Origin: an uncultured Cellvibrionales bacterium
Lineage (GTDB): Bacteria > Pseudomonadota > Gammaproteobacteria > Pseudomonadales > Cellvibrionaceae
Assembly (NCBI GenBank): GCA_913020115.1
Contig: CAJWBQ010000031.1
Span: 1-53,431 of the forward strand
Length of the DNA: 53,431 bases
Direction: 5' to 3'
Part shown: piece after piece, positions 17,018-26,450 of the stretch
Layout of the letters: each line of letters starts with the position of its first letter
Numbering within the stretch: the stretch's first letter is position 1
Program-made: the position numbers and the translations under genes
Notes under the pieces: model-generated
Databases searched by the model: none
What the model was told of the DNA's origin: nothing
What the model saw: the letters and a program-made list of their open reading frames with translations, nothing else

Positions 17018-17722
17018 TCACAAGGAAAATTCTGTTTGCAGCTCTCTGCCACTCAGCTGAGTGGACAAAGATACCGGCAGCGCAAAGCTACGGTTGGTTT
17101 CGCCATAACGAATGCTTGCAGTAATGACCTGAGGGGTTTTGGGAAGTTTGCCAAAGGTATAACTCACAGGTAACTCCAGTATATTTTCACCTTTTTGCAA
17201 ATTCACCGGCCACTCGATTTTCTCCATAGCTTCGAGACCTCTCCAGCGCAGGTCGGCTGGAAACTCGAGAATCAAATTGGCTTGATTCATATCTCGCGGC
17301 ACATCAATGACTAGCGATATGTTTTGTTCATGCACACCACGATTCAACTCCGCTACGGGCACTCTTGGCTCGGGCGCGCTATTCAGGGACAAGAGCATCA
17401 CTATCGCAATACATAGAAAACTTGCGCTGGCAAAACCCAAGCTAAAACCATTCCGCCACCAGGGTGTGACACCCTGGGTTTTGGTGTGTGACTTGCGTTC
17501 AATCTCAGCATTCAAATGACTCAGAATACGCTGGGCCCCACCCACACCTAGCTCTGGTTCTTCTAGTGTTTCAAGCGAATTCAAATAACGTTTTGAATTC
17601 GCAATGCTTTGCTGGCACGCCGCGCACTGTTTGGCATGGTGTAAGATCAAATTTTCTGGTGCCAGTTCAAAATCGCTCCGTTGCGCAGTACTTAAAAAGT
17701 CTTCTACGGTTTCACAATTCAT
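17018..17722 (-). CDS. Anti-sigma factor with zinc-finger (ZAS-type) domain
   Basis: Predicted protein of 234 residues. The N-terminus has the H-x3-C-x2-C motif of zinc-containing anti-sigma domains (H29, C33, C36). One membrane helix follows (GFSLGFASASFLCIAIVMLL, about 92-111), then a periplasmic beta-rich domain. It begins 4 bases after the sigma gene, a standard sigma/anti-sigma pairing. The zinc domain should hold the sigma factor at the membrane until a periplasmic signal releases it. The inducer is unknown. Confidence 0.85.
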   Translation of the reverse strand: MNCETVEDFLSTAQRSDFELAPENLILHHAKQCAACQQSIANSKRYLNSLETLEEPELGVGGAQRILSHLNAEIERKSHTKTQGVTPWWRNGFSLGFASASFLCIAIVMLLSLNSAPEPRVPVAELNRGVHEQNISLVIDVPRDMNQANLILEFPADLRWRGLEAMEKIEWPVNLQKGENILELPVSYTFGKLPKTPQVITASIRYGETNRSFALPVSLSTQLSGRELQTEFSL

Positions 17723-17726
17723 AATA

Positions 17727-18290
17727 CTAACCTCGGCTCTCTAGGCGATAGGCCTGCATTTCGGGTTTCAGCTGAAGCTGTTTCTGTAACTGTTTGCGCC
17801 CACGGTGAAGGTGGGATTTGAGGGTGCCTATTGGCATCTGCATAATTCCGCTCACCTCGGCTAAGCTGTGGCCACAAAGATCGTGTAATTTAATCGCCGA
17901 TTTTTGTTCGAAGCTGAGCTGCTCTATGCCGTCAAGTAACTGCTGCGCAAAATAACCCGACTCATCCAGTGAATCGCCTACTAATTGAGCTTGTAGCTCC
18001 GCACTGTGCACATCCAGCTGATCAGGCACTCGTTTAGCACTGCGGTAGCGATCAACAAAACGATGGTAGAGACAGCGATTCAGCCAGCTGCCTACGTTGT
18101 TCACGGCCTTTAAGTTCTGTCGCTTCTCGAAAGCTTCCAGCAAAACGTCTTGAATAAGGTCCTCAGCATCAGCTCTGTTGCCCGTATAGCGGAAAGCCTG
18201 TTTGTACATGCTCTCTAAATGGGGCTTAACCTGAGTTTCAAATCGCTGCTGCTTTGTTTGATTTCGAAGAATATCTAATATACGTATCAT
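17727..18290 (-). CDS. ECF-type RNA polymerase sigma factor
   Basis: Predicted protein of 187 residues. Region 2 shows AFRYTGNRADAEDLIQDVLLEAF (about 33-55), with the DAEDLIQD core typical of ECF sigmas. Region 4 shows LAEVSGIMQMPIGTLKSHLHRGRKQL as the helix-turn-helix. There is no sigma 1 or 3 region. The anti-sigma gene follows directly, then a periplasmic protein and a TPR-barrel protein, so the operon probably senses the cell envelope. Confidence 0.9.
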   Translation of the reverse strand: MIRILDILRNQTKQQRFETQVKPHLESMYKQAFRYTGNRADAEDLIQDVLLEAFEKRQNLKAVNNVGSWLNRCLYHRFVDRYRSAKRVPDQLDVHSAELQAQLVGDSLDESGYFAQQLLDGIEQLSFEQKSAIKLHDLCGHSLAEVSGIMQMPIGTLKSHLHRGRKQLQKQLQLKPEMQAYRLESRG

Positions 18291-18388
18291 AGGCTTAGCG
18301 ACAGCAAGTTAATTAATTGATCAACGTCAATTGACCACTACCCAATGCATTGAGTGTGGCCATTAAAGCATAGGGTTAATGGCTTATG

Positions 18389-18790
18389 TTACTTACTGAC
18401 CTTTTTTAACTTTAGGAGTCCTTTAGAGTCACCCTCGGCCAAATTGTCTAAGGCCAAGACCTCATCCTGTTTTAAGTCTTGAAGGTCTGGATGACCAGTA
18501 AAGTCGTTGAGCGACTCCGCTATGCCGCTCTGCCTTTCTACACCGGCCACATCTGTTGGAAACGCCGTTTGGATAATACGGTCTTCTTCGCTGATCATGC
18601 CGTCGTCTTTAGTGTCATTAAAGATCACTACAGGTTCATCGAGTGTTCCAACAGGCACTGCGATGAGACCTCCCTGCTCTTCAGGTTCAACAGTTGGGGC
18701 TTGCGATAAGGTGGCATTATCCTCAGCCAATACGCCGCCACTCATTGCCAGCCCAAGAGTTAAACAAAGTGCTGTTTTCCGTATAAACAT
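18389..18790 (-). CDS. Exported acidic hypothetical protein
   Basis: Predicted protein of 133 residues with a signal peptide (KTALCLTLGLAMSGGVLA). The mature part is acidic and short, with no cysteines outside the signal. The segment VIFNDTKDDGMISEEDRI resembles an EF-hand-like or calcium-binding loop but is not a clear match. It sits just upstream of the ECF sigma gene on the same strand, with an ECF-like promoter in front (18831-18856). Function unknown. Confidence 0.65.
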   Translation of the reverse strand: MFIRKTALCLTLGLAMSGGVLAEDNATLSQAPTVEPEEQGGLIAVPVGTLDEPVVIFNDTKDDGMISEEDRIIQTAFPTDVAGVERQSGIAESLNDFTGHPDLQDLKQDEVLALDNLAEGDSKGLLKLKKVSK

Positions 18791-18830
18791 ATCAATTCCT
18801 TAATGGGTAATAGTTGCGTGTATTGATATT

Positions 18831-18856
18831 GACGGTACTCGGACGGATTCGGTTGC
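18831..18856 (-). promoter_or_regulatory. ECF-sigma-type promoter
   Basis: Reading the minus strand, GCAACC is followed after 16 bases by CGTC, and the start codon of the 18790 gene lies 40 bases further on. An AAC -35 motif with a CGT -10 motif at this spacing is the usual layout of ECF-dependent promoters. The sigma factor encoded at 17727-18290 is the obvious candidate. Confidence 0.5.
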
Positions 18857-18902
18857 AGGCAGATTGAAAATAACTGGAAAAGACCAGCACTAAACGAACA
18901 AG

Positions 18903-19508
18903 TCACAGCCACCCTTTGGCCTTGGCCTGTCTCGCCGCCTCTACCCTATTTTTGGTTTGGAGTTTCTGACAACAATTATGAACGTAATTACGAACCGTGC
19001 CCTGCGATAGGTAGAGGTTTTTTGCGATCTCTTCTGTGCTCTTTCCCTCGAGCGCATAGGCCAGGATCTTTTGCTCTTTCACGGATAGAGGATTTGTTCC
19101 GCTTTGCCAGGCATCTCGCATAAGTTCGGGTGCGATAATCGTTTCACCAGAAAGGACCAAACGAATGCATTTTGCTAAATCACTGGCTGGGGCGTCTTTG
19201 AGCAAGTAGGCACTTACTGAGGCGTCTAGAGCGCGCCGCACGTATCCTCCTCGAGAAAACGTAGTGAGTATGATGACTTTTGCGGGGTGTTGATTTTTGG
19301 AGAGTGCTTGAGCCAGCTCCAAACCGGTCATTTCAGGCATTTCAATGTCACTGATCACTACGTTAATATCTTCGGATTCACAACGCTGCAGCGCCTCTAA
19401 ACCATTTGTCGCCGTACCAACCACACTCATGTCGGCCTCTAGGTCGATCAGGGCACTCAGTGCTCCCAGTACCATGGCCTGATCTTCAACTACCAAAATT
19501 TTAATCAC
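18903..19508 (-). CDS. NarL/DesR-type response regulator
   Basis: Predicted protein of 201 residues. The receiver domain has the phospho-acceptor in VVISDIEMPEM (Asp54), with the T/S and K residues in later motifs (LTTFSRGG, LLKDAP). The C-terminal LuxR helix-turn-helix contains LSVKEQKILAYALEGKSTEE and NLYLSQGTVRNYVHN. It starts with GTG overlapping the kinase stop (GTGA), so the two are translationally coupled. It probably regulates this operon and possibly other genes. Confidence 0.9.
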   Translation of the reverse strand: MIKILVVEDQAMVLGALSALIDLEADMSVVGTATNGLEALQRCESEDINVVISDIEMPEMTGLELAQALSKNQHPAKVIILTTFSRGGYVRRALDASVSAYLLKDAPASDLAKCIRLVLSGETIIAPELMRDAWQSGTNPLSVKEQKILAYALEGKSTEEIAKNLYLSQGTVRNYVHNCCQKLQTKNRVEAARQAKAKGWL

Positions 19509-20620
19509 ACTTGACCTCCAAGACCGGCGCTTGTAGTCGGAAAGGTGGCCGTAATGTTACAGCCCGTTAAAAAACTGACATTAAAAACACCACCCAAGGC
19601 GTGGCAGCGCTCTGCCATCCCCTTTAAACCATTTCCCATTGAGGGTTCAGGTATAGGTCTGCCATTGTCACAAATGCTTAACACCAACTGCCCTACTTGC
19701 GACTTTAAAGTCACCCTACAGCTTGTTGCATCACTATGACGCAACATGTTCGTGGTAGCCTCCCTGAGAATCATCGCGAGAGCGGCATCTGTAGGTGGGT
19801 CAATATCTAAGGGGCTAATGTCATGAATCAATTCTATGTCTTTGGACTCCAGCACCACACGAGCATTACTGAGTTCATTTTCAAAGGTATTTTTTTTGTA
19901 ATCAGCCACGGCCTCCCTTACTTGAGATAATGCCAAGCGAGAGATCTCCTGAATTTCTTTTAGGTGCTGCCTCGCCAAATGAGGGTCTAAATCAACTAAG
20001 CGCTCAGCCAATTCTGCTTTTAGAGTGACGCTCGTTAAACTGTTGCCAAGGAGGTCATGTAAATCTCGAGCTATGCGTTCGCGTTCAGCAATGGTGGCAA
20101 GCGCTGAAACTTCTTCCTGACTTTGCTTAATAAGACGATCTGCGTAGTACTTCCCAAGCTGGTAGTTGAAACTCAGGCCATTAATACCAGTAAAGAATAA
20201 GGCCACTAATACGATGTAAATTGAGTGAGCAAACACATAAGCTGCTAAAAGATAGAGGCCGTTAACGCCTAACAACAGAATATAGCTTTGCCTGTTATTT
20301 CGGCACGCGGCACAGGCAGCCGCCGCAAACGCAAAGAAAACGATGCCGCTAAGAGAATAAGCCGATACTGCAAAAGCCAATAGGGCCATCACCAAGACAA
20401 GAGGAGCAGCACCGTAACCTTTACACCAAAAGACTCTGAAAAATAAAGGGTACAGCAGTAGATGCCCCGCTACGCTCACCGCAAAAGCGCTCACCTCAAA
20501 CCCTTGCAATAGGAAGGGCAAATAAATCAGGACCTGAAAATAAGGCACTACCTTAAGCGCCCCCCGAAGCGTCGCTGGGAAAGTATAAAACGGTCGGATA
20601 TCGAGGTCCTGATAACTCAT
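19505..20620 (-). CDS. DesK-like membrane sensor histidine kinase
   Basis: Predicted protein of 371 residues from the ATG at 20620, which overlaps the hydrolase stop (ATGA). A longer frame starting at 20707 would sit inside the hydrolase gene. The N-terminal ~150 residues form about five membrane helices. The HisKA_3 box is RERIARDLHDLLGNSLTSV (His188), and the N-box reads LREATTNMLRHSDATSC. This matches the DesK/NarX class. The cognate regulator follows immediately. Confidence 0.9.
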   Translation of the reverse strand: MSYQDLDIRPFYTFPATLRGALKVVPYFQVLIYLPFLLQGFEVSAFAVSVAGHLLLYPLFFRVFWCKGYGAAPLVLVMALLAFAVSAYSLSGIVFFAFAAAACAACRNNRQSYILLLGVNGLYLLAAYVFAHSIYIVLVALFFTGINGLSFNYQLGKYYADRLIKQSQEEVSALATIAERERIARDLHDLLGNSLTSVTLKAELAERLVDLDPHLARQHLKEIQEISRLALSQVREAVADYKKNTFENELSNARVVLESKDIELIHDISPLDIDPPTDAALAMILREATTNMLRHSDATSCRVTLKSQVGQLVLSICDNGRPIPEPSMGNGLKGMAERCHALGGVFNVSFLTGCNITATFPTTSAGLGGQV

Positions 20621-21651
20621 TGTTGCATGTCCATAAACTCTATTGCTTTCGTCATCCATCGGCGCACATGTGCAGGCGCCAAGTCGTGGCCCATGCCCTG
20701 CACCCACAAACTTTCATGCTTAGGGATAAGCGCCGCATATTTCTTGGCGTGGGCGATGTTCAATAGGGGATCTAATTCTCCATGCACAACAAACACCGGC
20801 ACACGCAATTTGGGCAACATAGCCAATCGGGACCCAGAACGCTGCATTGCTAACGATTGTTGATCAGGTACTTTATGGTTGAAGCCATTTCGTTCGCTCA
20901 GTTCATACCGAGTCGCAAAGGTAATGTGCTGGATATCAATATCTTGATCACCTTTAAGGAAGCTGTAAAGGCCAACCATAAGCCTCACCATATTTTCTTC
21001 TGAACTGAGCAGGCCATAGCGAAAAAAAAGCTTCATGGTATTGATTTGAAAATCACTCGACTTTGGTATCTCAGGGTCATCAAAATACCCAGTGGACATT
21101 ACCGAACTCAAGCTGATCACTCTCTCTGGGTGGGACAAGGCCATCTCTTGACCAACCATACCACCTAGAGAGAGTCCAAGTATATGAGCCTTGTCTATGC
21201 CGAGAGAATCTAGCACTGCGAAGTTATCGCCCGCCATATCGCCCAAGTCATAACTATTGTCTGTGCTCCAGTCTTTCAAAGGATCTGACTCACCAAGACC
21301 TCGATGATCAGTCATAAGCACTTGATAGCCGGCTTTTAACAGGGGCGAGTATATTTCGGAGGGCCAAAATGCAGCAGATGAACCCAAGCCATTGACCAAC
21401 AATACGGTACCACGAACGGTTTGACCCGAAACCAAAAGAGGTTGTTTTAATGTGTACCAAATACGGAGAGCGCCCGATTGGGCGTAAGCACTCTCGCCCG
21501 CCAACATATTGGGCAAAGGAGCTTTTAGAGCATCCTGCAATAATTTTTCACTTTCTACTGACAGGCGAGGACTGCTTCTACTCCATATTGCGATGCATAA
21601 CAGCGCCAAAACCAAGAAACCCAGAAAACCTATAGTGACAAGCTTTACCAT
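20617..21651 (-). CDS. Alpha/beta hydrolase with N-terminal membrane anchor
   Basis: Predicted protein of 344 residues. One hydrophobic segment at the N-terminus (LVTIGFLGFLVLALLCIAIW) acts as anchor or uncleaved signal. The hydrolase fold has the nucleophile motif GLSLG (Ser161), the early VNGLGSSAAFW oxyanion region, and a late His in GMGHDLAP. The start at 21651 is preferred over a GTG at 21663 because GAGG precedes it. It is the first gene of a hydrolase/kinase/regulator operon, so its product or substrate may be what the kinase senses. Substrate unknown. Confidence 0.85.
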   Translation of the reverse strand: MVKLVTIGFLGFLVLALLCIAIWSRSSPRLSVESEKLLQDALKAPLPNMLAGESAYAQSGALRIWYTLKQPLLVSGQTVRGTVLLVNGLGSSAAFWPSEIYSPLLKAGYQVLMTDHRGLGESDPLKDWSTDNSYDLGDMAGDNFAVLDSLGIDKAHILGLSLGGMVGQEMALSHPERVISLSSVMSTGYFDDPEIPKSSDFQINTMKLFFRYGLLSSEENMVRLMVGLYSFLKGDQDIDIQHITFATRYELSERNGFNHKVPDQQSLAMQRSGSRLAMLPKLRVPVFVVHGELDPLLNIAHAKKYAALIPKHESLWVQGMGHDLAPAHVRRWMTKAIEFMDMQQ

Positions 21652-21733
21652 GAACAACCTCACGACACATTAGTGATTGAATGAACTACAAGCTGCAGTA
21701 TTCATTACCAAGGTGTAGAGAGGTAGACATCAC

Positions 21734-21754
21734 TGTCATCAAAAATAGATGACA
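21734..21754. promoter_or_regulatory. Perfect 7-bp inverted repeat upstream of the hydrolase operon
   Basis: TGTCATC (21734-21740) and GATGACA (21748-21754) form a dyad with a 7-base AT-rich spacer. It lies 83 bases upstream of the start at 21651 and just past the stop of the regulator gene at 21785. It is a plausible operator for the operon's own NarL-type regulator; a weak terminator of the upstream gene is the alternative. Confidence 0.4.
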
Positions 21755-21784
21755 TTTGTCACTAAATTAGTACATCAAAATTTA

Positions 21785-24484
21785 CTAAGGAATTAGGGCC
21801 AGTTGCCGAGCAACGGAAACAGCTGACGTTCTATTGCTAACCCCAAGTTTTCCGAAGATATTCTTCAAATGCCACTTAACGGTATTGAGACTAATGAACA
21901 GTGTTGCAGATATTGTATTGTTTGTGCTGCCGCTCGCAATGAGTTCCAATATTCTGCATTCCCTATCACTCAATGGCTCTATTAAACCGGGGGCTGAATT
22001 AACTTCGTTGGGTCTTGTGCGGCTATCTTCACCCGTTTCCACCGCAATGGAAACGGTAATATCTTCTAAGAATCGTCTTTTAGACTGCGGCCAGCTTTCA
22101 ATTTCACTTTGACCCAAATCGAGCAACAAAGAATCAATCTCACTGCCCTCGTCCACAAAACAGCGAACGGAATGATTCGGCGCCGCAATCGCTAGTGCTT
22201 CGTCTACTAAGCTGCGCGCTTTGATGTTGTCTTTTTGGAAGCGAGCACGGGCCTCAAGAATATAGCACTCTAAAACGCGCATTCCCCAGCGCGCCTCGGT
22301 GGCTAAGCGGCGTAACTGCGCCAACACCGGCAGAGTTACTTCGGGGCGACCCGTGGCAATTTGCAACCTTGCCCAAGTTAAAGCGTTACGACAGGGCAAA
22401 CGCTCCCACTGTGCGGGTAGAGACAAAGTATCGGCGTCCACATCGATATCGTTGATCAAGGCGTGATCAAGGGCTTCATTCAAACGCTCAGCCTGCAGAA
22501 GATAAGCAATGCGACCACCAACAACCAGAGCTTGGTGTCGCTCGTAGGGCGTGCCCCAGCGCGCGCCCACCGCCGCAATCAAATCATAGCAGCGCATTGC
22601 GGCGCGATGATCACCATGCAAGCCGCTGATTCGAGCCAGTGCTGTATACCCAAAAACCAGTAACTTAGTAAACCCAACCTCCCCAATCAGGGGAAGATTC
22701 GGCTGTAAACACTCCAAAGCTTCATCAATTCTATTCCATTGATATAATACAATTCCCCGAATTACTTGTGGAATTGGGGCCACATATTTTTCTTCGGAGC
22801 CGTTCGAGCTTTCAGGCGAAAAACGCGCAAAACAATGATCGAGATTGCCATTGGAAAAATCTGTTAGCGCTAGGAAGCACTCCGAATAGGTAGCGCCAAA
22901 TTCTGAACCTGCTAACAAATGGAAGTGTCGAGCTTCCGATAAAGTTTTCGCGGCCCGGCCAAACTCGCCAAGTTCCGACAGCGCATAACCTTGGAAATTA
23001 CAGGCAAGTCCTCGCTCAAAATCGCTCAAGAAATGAAAATCTTCTGCGAGCAGTTCTACTATTTTATGAGGATCATCTCGAGCAATCGCGACACCCGCAG
23101 AGAGCAGTCGTGTTTGCTCGAGTAAATATTTGTGCTCGCTCGATTCTGCGGATGCTTCATCGCGCCCAACAAGCGACACCATTTTAGAGAGGATCTCGTC
23201 GCTTTCGTCTGCGCTATTGGCGTGGTACAAAGCCGTACCAAGCAAGTATAACAAGCGAGGGTTTTCACTACGCACGGCATCTGGAATCCGACGAATCCAG
23301 GCAATCACTTGAGGCATACGCCCAGCCATGAGTTCAATCCACGACTGTTGCTCAACCAAACTTGTGACAATATCAAAATCACCCGCGAGCAAACCGTATT
23401 CAACCGCCTCACGCGACATATTTTCTTTCTCAAACCAGATCGCGGTTTTTCGATATAAACCGACCAATTCACCTGGATAACGTCGCCGCAGCTCGGCCAA
23501 CAGAAATTCATGGAATAGCTGATGGTAACGATACCAACCGCGCTCTTGGTCCAAAGGCGTAACAAACAAACCGTCGCGCTCTATGTTCTCTAGCATTTGC
23601 TGAGCATTACTATTTCCGGTCAGATAAGCCGCTAAGTCACCGCTTATTCGATCAGATACAGAGCTTCGCAGTAGAAACTCTTGAACAATCTCAGGTTGTT
23701 GATTCAACACATCACTTGCTAGGTAGTCTGCAATGTCCTGCAAGCAACCCGAAAATGATTCTATAAAACCGTCTCGTCGATCAGGGTCTCTCAGCGATAA
23801 AGAAGCCAGCTGTAAACCTGCTATCCAGCCCTCGCTGTGCTCATGAATTTTTTCTACCTGGCCATTATTCAAGCCTAAACTTCGAATCTCCAATAGAAAC
23901 TCTGAAGCTTCCGATAGATCAAAACGCAGCTGTGCCGGCGTAATTTCACGAAGCTCTTCTCTTACACGAAGTGCCGCCAGGCCAAACTGTGGTCGGGTTC
24001 TTGACGCAACCATCATTTGAAAGTTTTCGGGCGCTAAGTTTAATAAAAGTTCGATCAACTCATCAGTTTCATCACCGCCAACGCAGTGATAATCATCGAG
24101 AATAAGAATCAGCGGCACCGCTGTATCCCGTATGTCTTCAAGCAAATCGCTGAGCGTTCGGGTCACATCAAATCGTGCACTGCCACTGATAATTCGAGCC
24201 GTTCTAGAGCCAAAACTTGGAATCGCGTAGTGGATAGCTTCAACAATAACTCGCAGTAGAGAAGAGACACTGCGATCATCCGTGCCTAGGGAAATCCAAG
24301 GTACAAGGTAACCATCAGACAATAAGACCTCGCGTGCCTGAACAAGCAGTGTGGTTTTGCCAAAACCCGCAGGAGCCGCAACCAGTGTTAATTTTGGTTC
24401 GCGCTTGTCCCTAGTGGACTCCAGCAAACGGTATCGACACACCGTTTTAGAGCGGCTGGTGGGGGAAATAAATTTGGTTTTCAT
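21785..24484 (-). CDS. MalT-like ATP-dependent LuxR-family transcriptional activator
   Basis: Predicted protein of 899 residues, the size of MalT/AcoK-type STAND activators. The P-loop is AAPAGFGKTTLL (about 36-47), with a Walker B region in LILILDDYHC (about 126-135). The middle part (about 400-780) is helical and TPR-like, where the effector would bind. The C-terminal LuxR helix-turn-helix is LSDRECRILELIASG and TVKWHLKNIFGKLGVSNRT. It starts 6 bases after the amidotransferase gene and probably activates the transporter locus that begins at 25509, in response to a small molecule. Confidence 0.88.
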   Translation of the reverse strand: MKTKFISPTSRSKTVCRYRLLESTRDKREPKLTLVAAPAGFGKTTLLVQAREVLLSDGYLVPWISLGTDDRSVSSLLRVIVEAIHYAIPSFGSRTARIISGSARFDVTRTLSDLLEDIRDTAVPLILILDDYHCVGGDETDELIELLLNLAPENFQMMVASRTRPQFGLAALRVREELREITPAQLRFDLSEASEFLLEIRSLGLNNGQVEKIHEHSEGWIAGLQLASLSLRDPDRRDGFIESFSGCLQDIADYLASDVLNQQPEIVQEFLLRSSVSDRISGDLAAYLTGNSNAQQMLENIERDGLFVTPLDQERGWYRYHQLFHEFLLAELRRRYPGELVGLYRKTAIWFEKENMSREAVEYGLLAGDFDIVTSLVEQQSWIELMAGRMPQVIAWIRRIPDAVRSENPRLLYLLGTALYHANSADESDEILSKMVSLVGRDEASAESSEHKYLLEQTRLLSAGVAIARDDPHKIVELLAEDFHFLSDFERGLACNFQGYALSELGEFGRAAKTLSEARHFHLLAGSEFGATYSECFLALTDFSNGNLDHCFARFSPESSNGSEEKYVAPIPQVIRGIVLYQWNRIDEALECLQPNLPLIGEVGFTKLLVFGYTALARISGLHGDHRAAMRCYDLIAAVGARWGTPYERHQALVVGGRIAYLLQAERLNEALDHALINDIDVDADTLSLPAQWERLPCRNALTWARLQIATGRPEVTLPVLAQLRRLATEARWGMRVLECYILEARARFQKDNIKARSLVDEALAIAAPNHSVRCFVDEGSEIDSLLLDLGQSEIESWPQSKRRFLEDITVSIAVETGEDSRTRPNEVNSAPGLIEPLSDRECRILELIASGSTNNTISATLFISLNTVKWHLKNIFGKLGVSNRTSAVSVARQLALIP

Positions 24485-24490
24485 GAAGGC

Positions 24491-25306
24491 TTAGGGTTTC
24501 TTGTGGTAATCACCATTATTCTGCACCAAAAACGGTTCACTATGCACCTTAATCTCGCGACCTTCGTGAAATTCGATATGTACCAATCTGTTCACGGGTA
24601 CGGCGGTCCATTTGGATGTGTCTTTATCAAGCGGCTCGGATACAACCAGAGTTCCGCCATCATCAGCCTGATTTAGATACAAAGACGGGGCGTGCTCGTC
24701 TGATGCCCAACGTATAACTCGAACACACTTGCCGTCGGTTAAAGCCATCGTCGCACGAAAGGCCTCTTTTATATTTGCCTCACGGCGTAATTCGTCCACA
24801 ACGCTCACCGTTTGGCGGATAGCCTGATCTGGATTATCGCGCAGGCCATTGGTGATCATCAGCTGAAACAACAACTCACTGTCGGTACCACCACATAACT
24901 CGCTAAAACATTCATCTGATAACAGCGAAAGAAGCTTGCGTCTCAATAGCGGAAAACCGCCAATTTGGCCATTGTGCATGAACAACATACTGTCGGTGCG
25001 AAACGGGTGACAATTCACTGATAGATTGGCCGCGCCCGTTGAGGCGCGAACGTGGGCAAAGAAAACCTGACTTTCAATTACACGGGTTAGTTCACGCAAA
25101 TTAGTGTCGGCCCAGGCGGGCCCAGCATCACGATATAAACCGGGCTCTGCTGGCTTGCCGTACCACCCCAGGCCACCGCCGTCTCCATGTACGCCAAGCT
25201 TTGCTTTGTGAGAGTGCTGCGCCTGCTCGCACAGAGAGTGTGGACCATCGTATAAAAATTGTTCTATGAGCCTAGGCTCTCCGATATAAGCCAACCAACG
25301 ACACAT
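24491..25306 (-). CDS. Class II glutamine amidotransferase-fold (Ntn hydrolase) protein
   Basis: Predicted protein of 271 residues. The start is set at 25306 so that the protein begins MCRWLAYIGEP. Cys2 must become the N-terminal nucleophile after Met removal, and the longer frame (from 25573) would bury it. Other family marks are FFAHVRASTG, NCHPFRTDSMLFMHNGQIGG and GTDSELLFQL. Stand-alone members of this YafJ/EgtC-like family are mostly uncharacterised; EgtC cleaves a gamma-glutamyl amide in ergothioneine synthesis. The gene lies 6 bases upstream of the MalT-like regulator and divergent from a peptide ABC transporter. A role in hydrolysing an imported gamma-glutamyl or amide substrate is inference. 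Confidence 0.88.
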   Translation of the reverse strand: MCRWLAYIGEPRLIEQFLYDGPHSLCEQAQHSHKAKLGVHGDGGGLGWYGKPAEPGLYRDAGPAWADTNLRELTRVIESQVFFAHVRASTGAANLSVNCHPFRTDSMLFMHNGQIGGFPLLRRKLLSLLSDECFSELCGGTDSELLFQLMITNGLRDNPDQAIRQTVSVVDELRREANIKEAFRATMALTDGKCVRVIRWASDEHAPSLYLNQADDGGTLVVSEPLDKDTSKWTAVPVNRLVHIEFHEGREIKVHSEPFLVQNNGDYHKKP

Positions 25307-25508
25307 GTATTTTGTCCACCCCTTCTTGCACGCAGAAAACCTGCATTTCGCCCTTAAAAGGATAGTCTTCTGATACCCACTACAAACCACTCCAAAGTGT
25401 AGTTGCGCGGCAACACCGTGAAAAGACATAATGATTGCAACCCACTGCGTGAGAACTTGTGATGTCAAACCACTGCAAAACAAGCATTCTGTGCTGGAAA
25501 AACAGCTT

Positions 25509-26450
25509 ATGTTAGTACTTTCGCTCAGACGACTATTAGCCACTATTCCAGTCATGGCCATTGTCGCCATCATCGTTTTCTCATTACTTTACCTAACGCC
25601 CGGTGATCCAGCTGCCGTACTAGCCGGCGAACAAGCAACCGCCGCCGATATCGAACGACTGCGCGTCACACTAGGCCTAGACCAACCTTTCCTTGTGCGT
25701 TTCGGTCAATGGATTGGTGGTGTATTACAGGGAGATCTGGGCACTTCAATTTTCTCTCAGCGACCTGTAATGGAATTAATTGTACAGAGGCTAGAGCCTA
25801 CAATCGCACTCACCATCGCCTCACTCATAATCGCAGTAAGCATCGCCGTGCCACTAGGCGTTATTGCAGCATGGCGCGCGGGTGGTTTGGTTGACCGCGT
25901 AGCGATGAGTTTTGCGGTACTGGGGTTCTCGGTGCCGGTTTTCGTTTTGTCTTACATTCTAATAGCTGTTTTTGCGGTCAATTTGAAGCTTCTGCCGGTT
26001 CAGGGATATGTACCTATAGCCTATGGCATTGGTCCGTTTCTGAAGCATCTGATTTTACCCGCCGTGTCACTCGGTATTATTAACGCCGCACTCATTGCCC
26101 GAATCACTCGCACCACAATGATTGAAGTGTTGAATCAAGATTACATCCGAGCCGCTCGGGCTAAAGGCCTTTCTGTTCGGAGGGTACTGATCAGGCACGC
26201 TCTTAAGAATGCCGCCGTACCCATAGTAACGGTGATAGGTATTAGCTTTGCGCTGCTAATCAGTGGCGTCGTTGTAACGGAGACTGTCTTTAATATTCCT
26301 GGCTTAGGTCGCTTAACCGTCGATGCTATTTTGCGCCGAGATTACCCAGTCATTCAGGGTGTCATTCTAATATTCTCCGCAACCTATGTTGTGGTCAATT
26401 TACTTATTGATCTTAGCTACGGCTTATTTGATCCGAGGATTAAATATTGA
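25509..26450 (+). CDS. ABC transporter permease, Opp/Dpp family (DppB-like)
   Basis: Predicted protein of 313 residues with about six membrane helices. The start at 25509 gives MLVLSLRRLLATIPVMA, the usual DppB beginning. A longer frame reaches back to 25431. The binding-protein-dependent transport signature is near AAVPIVTVIGISFALLISG, and the EAA-like loop is DYIRAARAKGLS. It is the first of four overlapping genes encoding a peptide-type ABC importer. Confidence 0.92.
   Translation: MLVLSLRRLLATIPVMAIVAIIVFSLLYLTPGDPAAVLAGEQATAADIERLRVTLGLDQPFLVRFGQWIGGVLQGDLGTSIFSQRPVMELIVQRLEPTIALTIASLIIAVSIAVPLGVIAAWRAGGLVDRVAMSFAVLGFSVPVFVLSYILIAVFAVNLKLLPVQGYVPIAYGIGPFLKHLILPAVSLGIINAALIARITRTTMIEVLNQDYIRAARAKGLSVRRVLIRHALKNAAVPIVTVIGISFALLISGVVVTETVFNIPGLGRLTVDAILRRDYPVIQGVILIFSATYVVVNLLIDLSYGLFDPRIKY

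Noticed and set aside
25307..25573. N-terminal extension of the amidotransferase gene
   Set aside because: It would bury the catalytic Cys2 and lacks a recognisable domain; the short start explains the family N-terminus.
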